Made by a program: the position numbers and the translations under genes. The notes beneath the pieces are model-generated. The model made no database searches. It saw only the letters and a list, made by a program, of their open reading frames with translations, and was not told the DNA's origin. Below are positions 61,101 through 64,000 of a stretch of 64,000 nucleotides of DNA, piece by piece. The stretch is from Xestospongia muta (Eukaryota > Porifera > Demospongiae > Haplosclerida > Petrosiidae). Every line of letters begins with the position of its first letter. Within the stretch, counting starts at the first letter, position 1. Location of the stretch: positions 4,204,923 through 4,268,922 of the forward strand of contig OY848922.1 of assembly GCA_963693285.1 (NCBI GenBank), written 5' to 3'.

Positions 61101-62993
61101 GTGTGTCTCAATATATAGCAGGTGTATTATTATATCTATAGTACCACATAGTACACAGTCTATATATATATTGTGTATTGAAAATATAGTAGTTATGTAT
61201 TGTGTATACATATCAATGTCTAATATGTAAGCAGTTACTGACTAGTATTAAAAAAATTATAACAATAGTCAAAACAATACAAATCATATGTCACATATAG
61301 AAAGAATAGCTAGAGAGAAAACTAAATAAAGTAATAATTATTACTATCATATTATATTGATACTACTACAGTGAACTACACTTAAAGGACACTGTGAATT
61401 AACCCTTTAGTAACGAAGGTTGCATATTTGTAAGATATAATGCATAGGCATTAACGAGGAAGGTTACAAATCTTCAACTAAAATGTACCCTGGTATATTT
61501 ATAAGAATGCTCATCACAGTAGTTTACATACAAGATGAGAACACAAATAAAATGTTTACATTATGGAAAGTGGATACTGTAACGTGTGGATCATTCTAAG
61601 TAGGAATTTATGGCAGTTTTTTGGTACCTGTCATATTTACACCAGCTAGAAATCTGTAATATTATAACTGATAATTATTGTGTAAAGGAGATCTTATTAT
61701 GAGTTTCAAAGCTAATGATGTGATCAATATGGTATCCAATCATTAGTGGGATATAGTAGAAATTACTTATGAGTATAATCATAATGATATTGATGAAGAA
61801 GATGACTTAGAATATGAAGTAATGGACACTTTTAACAATGAAAGGTAAAGTATAAAATTATAAACACACAGAGTAGTGATAACAATACAGAAATGATTCA
61901 TGGGCACTGTTTCCCACAGAAATTTTGCTAAGTACTCACAAGGTGTGGTTATAGGCTGTGGTTTATAGGTGTGGTCACAATTAATTTTTAAATTAATAGT
62001 TTAATTAATAAAGCAATAATAAATTAAGTAGTTTGAGTAGCAATGCTTGAAGATGGCTGCGTTTTTCCTGTGAACACTCATCCTTTACGGATGCTGGCTC
62101 ATTTCTGCATCACTCTCAGAACATTGTCTATTAAGTTCTTGTCAAACTGCATCTTTATGCATATTGCTGTTGGCATGCCGATGTACTGATTGCAACCTGA
62201 ACAATGTACATAGCTCAACAGACCAAATTTCTTTACCACTGGGAGCTGACTTATTCTTATTGTATTTTTCACAAAGCAAGCACATCATACCTTCTTCTAC
62301 CAGCTTCAGCCATGTTGTTGGAAGTGCAGCTGACAATCTATTGCTAGCATTAGCAACCTTTGGCCAGGGTGTAGCTTCTTTCCATGATTTTTTGAACTTT
62401 TGTGTCTTGTCATAAGACTCATCACTATCTCTTATACATAGGCTGTTTGATAATGGAGATACAAGGCCACCAAATAAATCTGTTTGTTTAGCCATAACCA
62501 CAAAAAACGATAGTTTCAATGTAATAATTTTATTATTATTATTATGAATATTAATAAAATTGAGGGTGTGGTTTTCGTTTAAAGGTTCAAGCGTGTTAAA
62601 ACAGTGTGTGACGCGCTTTGTAGGAAACACTGTTCAAGGGTAAGTTTTGTACTTTTACACAAAGAACAGTTTTCAACACTGATAACCTCGTGAAAAGTTC
62701 ATAAAGAATTCACCTAACCAATGTAACCAACTATTTTGTGACACACTAAATTAATTAATTATGGTATAGTAATGGCCTGTGCAATTTCATTGATAAGTTG
62801 TTAAAGAAGACACTTTCATATTATGAACACAAGGTTATAAGGTGTCTCATATATAGAGAATTTACACTGTATATCAATATAATAATACACTTACATTATT
62901 AGGTATAGTAGGATCTGCATTTGATTGCAACAGATATTGAACAATGTCTGTGTATCCACAATATGAGGCCAAATATATACTAGTCCTCTTGCC
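31145..62993 (-). CDS. Ankyrin-repeat Roc-COR-like GTPase with Death domain (5' end not fixed)
   Basis: Ankyrin exons, each 99 nt and phase 0-0: 62993-62895, 58902-58804, 50438-50340, 45747-45649, 42520-42422, 41424-41326, 39144-39046, 38051-37953. They are followed by 35023-34951, 34474-32619, 32482-32038, 31990-31946, 31882-31838, 31755-31702, 31652-31398 and 31203-31145. All acceptors and donors are AG/GT, and phases agree at every joint (3624 nt, 1207 codons plus stop). Order: eight and a half ankyrin repeats, GTPase with P-loop GPPCVGKT, COR-like region, beta-rich region, acidic linker, Death domain, short tail. Ankyrin repeats bind partners, the GTPase switches, and the Death domain recruits similar domains. 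DAPK-, LRRK- and NLR-like signalling proteins share this logic. More 5' exons, and the ATG, may lie beyond 63 kb. Alternatively the outer two ankyrin exons belong to another transcript. Introns are full of transposons. Confidence 0.75.
31398..31652 (-). other. Death-domain exon of the large gene
   Basis: This exon encodes about 85 residues. The pattern is that of a six-helix Death domain: DDWEILGIHLGV, a Lys/Ile-rich middle, RKDMLVKWLKGG with the conserved Trp, and FIEALKAI at the end. It follows four small linker exons and is the effector end of the protein. The last exon (31203-31145) adds 19 residues rich in Thr and ends in TGA. Confidence 0.8.
32619..34474 (-). other. GTPase and COR-like exon of the large gene
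   Basis: One exon of 1856 nt. Residues in order: ALQRLFKRGL linker, MRLVLMG then the Walker A motif GPPCVGKT, and a switch I candidate (STALATRPIRA). A long Ser/Thr/Asp insert of about 150 residues follows, then the switch II motif LDSGGQPQF (the DxxGQ of Roc domains) and a base-recognition-like IGTCYDK. The second half (PIPVRWYMFEL, SLGMDVNDVLKSL, VIFTNPQYLLDLLSALIR, LFTKHAFLMLLRYL, YFMPVVLPP) fits the COR region that follows Roc in animal Roco proteins. There is no kinase domain after it. Confidence 0.8.
35024..35934. other. Intron, nothing recognised
   Basis: Intron upstream of exon 35023-34951. AT-rich with no conserved block apart from the module remnant that follows. Confidence 0.5.
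35935..36370. repeat. Ankyrin-module intron sequence lacking its exon
   Basis: Aligns with the intron sequence just 5' of the 99-nt exons at 38051 and 41424 (CAAAGAAGCAGTACAT, ACATCCACTATGTTATATTG, AAGCTGTAGCTACACTAG). The exon that should adjoin near 35930 is absent. This is a decayed or truncated copy of the exon module. Confidence 0.75.
36371..37599. other. Intron; C-rich tract, no gene
   Basis: Contains a short C-run near 36665-36677 that is unusual in this AT-rich setting. Open frames have no recognisable content. Confidence 0.4.
37600..39560 (-). repeat. Tandem ankyrin exon module, copy 1
   Basis: Contains the ankyrin exons 38051-37953 and 39144-39046 with their introns. It is about 93-95 percent identical to 40980-42930, including intron interiors, so the two-exon unit was duplicated recently. 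Similarity ends sharply after ACTGCATGGCTATCAAAATT (39536-39555). Confidence 0.85.
39561..40879. other. Intron between modules, nothing recognised
   Basis: Unique to this site apart from weak similarity of 40010-40260 to 18440-18720. No coding content. Confidence 0.4.
40880..42930 (-). repeat. Tandem ankyrin exon module, copy 2
   Basis: Contains ankyrin exons 41424-41326 and 42520-42422. Its left part (40880-41300) also matches 45225-45640, so three modules share this edge. Within exons the encoded helices differ (for example NNDPMI against NNDPEI) while the introns stay close. Confidence 0.85.
43318..44870. repeat. Direct duplication, 43318-43720 and 44470-44870
   Basis: Two segments of about 400 bp, about 1150 bp apart, share many identical tracts (AATAATTCATAAATAAAAGT, ATGAATATCATGATAT, CATCATAACACTAG-like). 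They are non-coding and lie within the intron between exons 45747 and 42520. The remaining parts of 42930-45220 hold nothing I recognise. Confidence 0.7.
45225..46055 (-). repeat. Tandem ankyrin exon module, copy 3 (partial)
   Basis: Contains ankyrin exon 45747-45649 with the same flanks as the other two modules. The module is cut at about 46055 by the Gypsy fragment, and no partner exon of the 42520/39144 type follows. Confidence 0.8.
46056..46318 (+). pseudogene. Ty3/Gypsy gag-pol fragment, copy 3
   Basis: Matches 17190-17455 in the protease-to-RT joint (LRRDWL; then the stretch around the start of RT) with a deletion and several stops. Its left joint is inside the ankyrin-module intron at the same position type as in the copy at 16277-17640. 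Confidence 0.75.
46390..47780 (+). pseudogene. hAT-superfamily (ZMYM1/DUF4371-like) transposase
   Basis: Reads in pieces: QCYDSAPNMKKAA and FYLHCYGNSLNLAVSD (catalytic-core region of hAT transposases), HVLSNALG-like, and KCYGECQGEPHVHSTPKSYY (RRTT-like insert). The C-terminal dimerisation block follows: MPSTNAFSERSASAVCRMKN, then ERGKHFGIF at the end. Stops and frame changes separate the blocks. It lies in an intron of the large gene on the opposite strand. No terminal repeats were found. Confidence 0.7.
47781..48459. other. Intron, TA-rich, no gene
   Basis: Only TATATA tracts and short open stretches. Confidence 0.4.
48460..50200 (-). mobile_element. piggyBac-type transposon, decayed
   Basis: The minus strand codes in pieces for a piggyBac transposase. 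In order they are an acidic N terminus from about 50195 (METEIVDGMEI; PEFVGESEGTED), FTLTLPKLLEKED, LTFSRVMSRDHFSLILKF, FIHINDKKAQ, HHIFMDNYYTSPSLFVDMKL (second catalytic Asp), LLSTVLRRENVEKP-like and MVDRYNTFMGGVNKSDQLLSYY. Many stops separate them. The first catalytic region is eroded. It is flanked left by TA-rich DNA; no clean TTAA-bounded ends were found. A deleted relative is at 14835-15720. Confidence 0.75.
50538..50872. repeat. Insertion with internal direct repeat, absent from the 16-kb copy
   Basis: The surrounding DNA matches 15780-16200 but the 335 bp here have no counterpart there. Inside, CATTGGATTA followed by GTAAATAACCA and GGAAAAACAA occurs twice about 100 bp apart. It may be a small non-autonomous element. 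Clear terminal repeats are not seen. Confidence 0.55.
51027..51100. repeat. Perfect 74-bp palindrome
   Basis: Each base from 51027 to 51063 pairs with its complement from 51100 back to 51064 (centre TGATCA). The related segment near 16220-16258 has only the right half (GTGTATTAATGAATGTTC), so the palindrome arose by local inverted duplication. Confidence 0.95.
51119..52140 (+). pseudogene. Ty3/Gypsy gag-pol remnant, copy 2
   Basis: Same element as 16277-17640, same order, about 90 percent identical. The protease site is still DTGA here (about 51815), unlike copy 1. The zinc-knuckle part has lost about 45 bases, so one Cys cluster is joined to the next. Several stops remain in gag. The match ends within the word for FQNEL at about 52135, where a piggyBac-like fragment follows directly. 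Confidence 0.8.
52135..53055 (-). repeat. piggyBac-like fragment B, uninterrupted copy
   Basis: Matches 24285-24463 plus 25097-25855 without the intervening 633 bp. The minus strand reads CFVYIAYFSIDLAITNAYIF and DFHLNFATQLFSLYNS, as in copy A. It serves as the empty-site reference for that insertion. Confidence 0.7.
53056..54235. other. Intron, no gene recognised
   Basis: AT-rich with a (TCTC)n tract near 53262. No open frame with recognisable content. Confidence 0.4.
54236..54560 (+). repeat. Duplicated segment, second copy of 14442-14764
   Basis: Begins with the last codons of the integrase-core gene ([11 protein letters not shown] in frame, without the rest of that gene). It carries the same (TG)n tract and passes into the piggyBac tail. 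Confidence 0.85.
54480..55015 (-). pseudogene. piggyBac transposase, C-terminal half
   Basis: Read from 55015 downwards: KPAVVVDYTQYNVG, VDKMDQLVSYYSF (D of the GVD-DQ motif), KWW-like, VNSYIIYKEQT and PITHV. A cysteine cluster at the end (CDCAVC, CSTC, LCPSDCFKVYHT) is the zinc-binding C terminus of piggyBac transposases. At least two frame changes are present. Its N-terminal half is probably the block at 57411-58154, on the other side of the Gypsy insertion. Confidence 0.7.
55085..57015 (+). pseudogene. Ty3/Gypsy retrotransposon gag-pol, truncated
   Basis: The gag part runs 55088-55450 (ends at TGA 55451) and 55460-55600. Zinc knuckles follow at about 55629-55730 (CYHCGGPHLTTTC and CPACGKTGHIARVC). 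The protease keeps an intact active site (ELDTGASVSVIS), LFGRDWL comes next, and a stop lies at 56327. The reverse transcriptase runs from about 56400 (RLQEAEIIR) through FSKLDFTHAYQQVLL to ILYLDNRLV, where YxDD is YLDN. RNase H and integrase are missing, and no flanking LTRs were recognised. It lies between two halves of a piggyBac gene. Confidence 0.8.
57411..58154 (-). pseudogene. piggyBac transposase, N-terminal half
   Basis: Starts MARFRAEEVIHISG at 58154 with an acidic region (FADSDSVDSEESD) and an Arg/Gly tail. It continues at 57800-57411 with MKGFVAVILNMGI, LKDYWSTS, FFRSVFLRNRFFQIL and IDESVIAFKGRVTFRQ. The Asp of IDES is the first catalytic residue of piggyBac transposases. KPTPLGIKAFVLADSVSGY follows. 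A segment of about 50 residues before HVAIDES is missing. The frame ends at 57411, where Gypsy sequence begins. Confidence 0.75.
58350..58472 (+). repeat. Three tandem imperfect palindromes
   Basis: The block ATGTCACAAATTTGTGACAATTGTC and variants occur at about 58351, 58397 and 58437, some 40-46 bp apart. The core CACAAATTTGTG is self-complementary. They lie just 5' of the piggyBac N-terminal gene and could be its subterminal repeats. Confidence 0.75.
58473..60267. other. Intron, ankyrin exon at 58902-58804, no other gene
   Basis: Apart from the ankyrin exon, a ~40-bp block containing ATTGCTATGTACAT recurs at about 59305 and 59549. The rest is AT-rich with nothing recognised. Confidence 0.45.
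60268..60645 (+). pseudogene. C-terminal fragment of the unknown family seen at 28199-29008
   Basis: Open frame in which KWVRIHGTYYNTS, FGKVQDIIFKDG, RHFNCYIISE and LSTYISLHQNY agree in order and spacing with the end of the 28-kb remnant (KWVKMQNSTFKIGYY, FGKVIDIV). It extends beyond it to the expected VLKYYVK end. The first ~25 residues are unrelated and hydrophobic, so the real fragment probably begins near 60345. Confidence 0.55.
60646..62141. other. Intron; short hairpin, no gene
   Basis: An inverted repeat at about 60759-60787 (AACATGGTGTTTATATAAC then ACCATGTT) could form a hairpin. A small acidic open stretch at 61700-61845 is not assignable. Confidence 0.4.
62142..62495 (-). pseudogene. 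hAT-type transposase N-terminal (BED/TTF-like finger) fragment
   Basis: Starts MAKQTDLFGGL at 62495. FKKSWKEATPW, CLLCEKYNKNKSA, GKEIWS and HRHANSNMHKDAV follow, the Trp/Cys/His pattern of the N-terminal finger of hAT (ZMYM/DUF4371-like) proteins. The frame stays open to 62142 and the downstream catalytic part is absent. It is on the opposite strand to the hAT remnant at 46390-47780, so a separate insertion. Confidence 0.55.
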
Positions 62994-64000
62994 CTACATG
63001 TAATGATAATAGTAGTAGTATAATTATTCATCAATATATCAATAGTACAATCATTATACACACACATACACTGATACATATGTACTTACATATATATGAC
63101 TATAATGATAAGTGATAATATTAATAATATGCATTATAATAATTGTGACCTAGCTTGCAAAAACCACATGTGTTGTGCTAAAAACTTTTTAACCAGCAGT
63201 TGCATATATACATTTGCTACATGGTCATTTTGTGTATGATGCATACCGATCATGGTATCAGGGAAGATCAGTCATTAAATATTTCGATTCTAAAGTTGGT
63301 AAACATCCTGTGCAAAATGGCTGCATAGCAAACACATATATGCATTTGCTTAGTCAAATTATTTTGCGTGCAACATCAAATGTTGCTCTAAAACGTCTTC
63401 CCAAATAATGTCATGTTTATACATGTACATGTGAAATATGACGTCACATATTCAATTTATATCTTATTGAGTAATGTTAATGTCAATGACCATATAATGA
63501 TATGTGTAATTATATTCATAGCAAGTCAATCAGATTCATAATTTCACAAGTCTTGAAGCTTCCAAGTATAGACATGACCAGAGTATTATCGTTTTTCTAA
63601 TATAATTTGGCTTTTTTCATGAGAATTACACACTCCTTCCTCCTTTGTGAAGCTACAGGCTCTTATATACTGACTTCAAATGTTTATAAAGCTAGGTACT
63701 ACTGTATTAACTAAACTGTCATTGGAAAACATTTTTTAAAATTGTATTACAAAATCAGCTTGAAAAATGGCTCTAATACAATGTGAAGGGTCATTAATGA
63801 AAGAATTGACCACACCCCAACAATTAAATAAACAATCAGTGAACATTTTGGCACATTTTGTACACCACATTCAAACATTACAACAAATCTACAAGTTGTA
63901 CTTGATTATAAAATATTAATACAATCTAATACTATAATTCATTTTTATTAAATGTAGTACTGTAATCCAGATGACCACAAGAATGCAGATAAAACAAAAG
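62994..64000. other. 5' flank or intron of the large gene, nothing certain
   Basis: A plus-strand open stretch of 64 codons at 63214 has no recognised domain. No ankyrin exon is visible upstream of 62993 within the window. Confidence 0.35.

Noticed and set aside
63214..63408. Plus-strand frame of 64 codons
   Set aside because: No family recognised, no flanking exon signals; too short to claim.
1..64000. tRNA, rRNA and CRISPR arrays
   Set aside because: Looked for cloverleaf-like TTCGA arms, rRNA cores and regular short repeats with spacers; none found. The repeats seen are satellites or transposon parts.

Overview
The window is AT-rich animal DNA. Genes are split by short GT-AG introns (some under 60 bp), there is no operon structure, and most of the sequence is made of mobile-element remains. 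The mix of genes points to a sponge, probably a demosponge such as Amphimedon: an ankyrin/Roc-COR GTPase/Death-domain protein, IS3-like integrase genes, a G2/M-type HECT ligase relative, and piggyBac, Gypsy, hAT and YqaJ-bearing transposons. The species is an inference from gene content; nothing in the sequence names it.

Region 1-5 kb holds a tail-to-tail pair of Cys-rich (RING-like) genes with nearly identical 5' exons on the arms of a large inverted repeat. It is followed by a five-exon integrase-core gene on the minus strand. Region 5-9 kb holds simple repeats, a dead non-LTR reverse transcriptase and a satellite of about 190 bp units. Region 9-14.5 kb has a HECT E3 ligase with its fold motifs preserved but several stops and frameshifts. 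Next to it are a cluster of ATF/CREB-like motifs and a second integrase-core gene with one frameshift.

Region 14.4-31 kb is a nest of mobile elements: an internally deleted piggyBac, a stray ankyrin exon, a Gypsy gag-pol remnant, a PHD-finger/THAP-DDE transposase pair, and a TTAA-flanked element coding for a Mutator-like transposase joined to a YqaJ nuclease. A fragment of that last element has been copied downstream between 28-bp direct repeats. Two decayed genes of unknown function lie head to head near 28 kb.

Region 31-63 kb is dominated by one large minus-strand gene. A run of 99-nt phase-0 ankyrin exons (62993 down to 38051) leads into a Roc-like GTPase plus COR-like exon, a set of small symmetric linker exons, and a Death domain near the C terminus (stop at 31145). 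Every exon boundary I could place keeps the reading frame: 3624 nt, 1207 codons plus stop. The ankyrin part has grown by recent tandem duplication of exon-plus-intron modules. Its introns have collected a hAT copy, two piggyBac copies, three Gypsy remnants, a perfect 74-bp palindrome and segments also present at 14-18 kb.

The architecture of the large gene (repeat sensor, GTPase switch, Death-domain output) is that of a DAPK/LRRK/NLR-like signalling protein. The expanding ankyrin exons are the part most likely to be under diversifying change. Most other coding remains are broken and describe the history of the locus rather than its present function.
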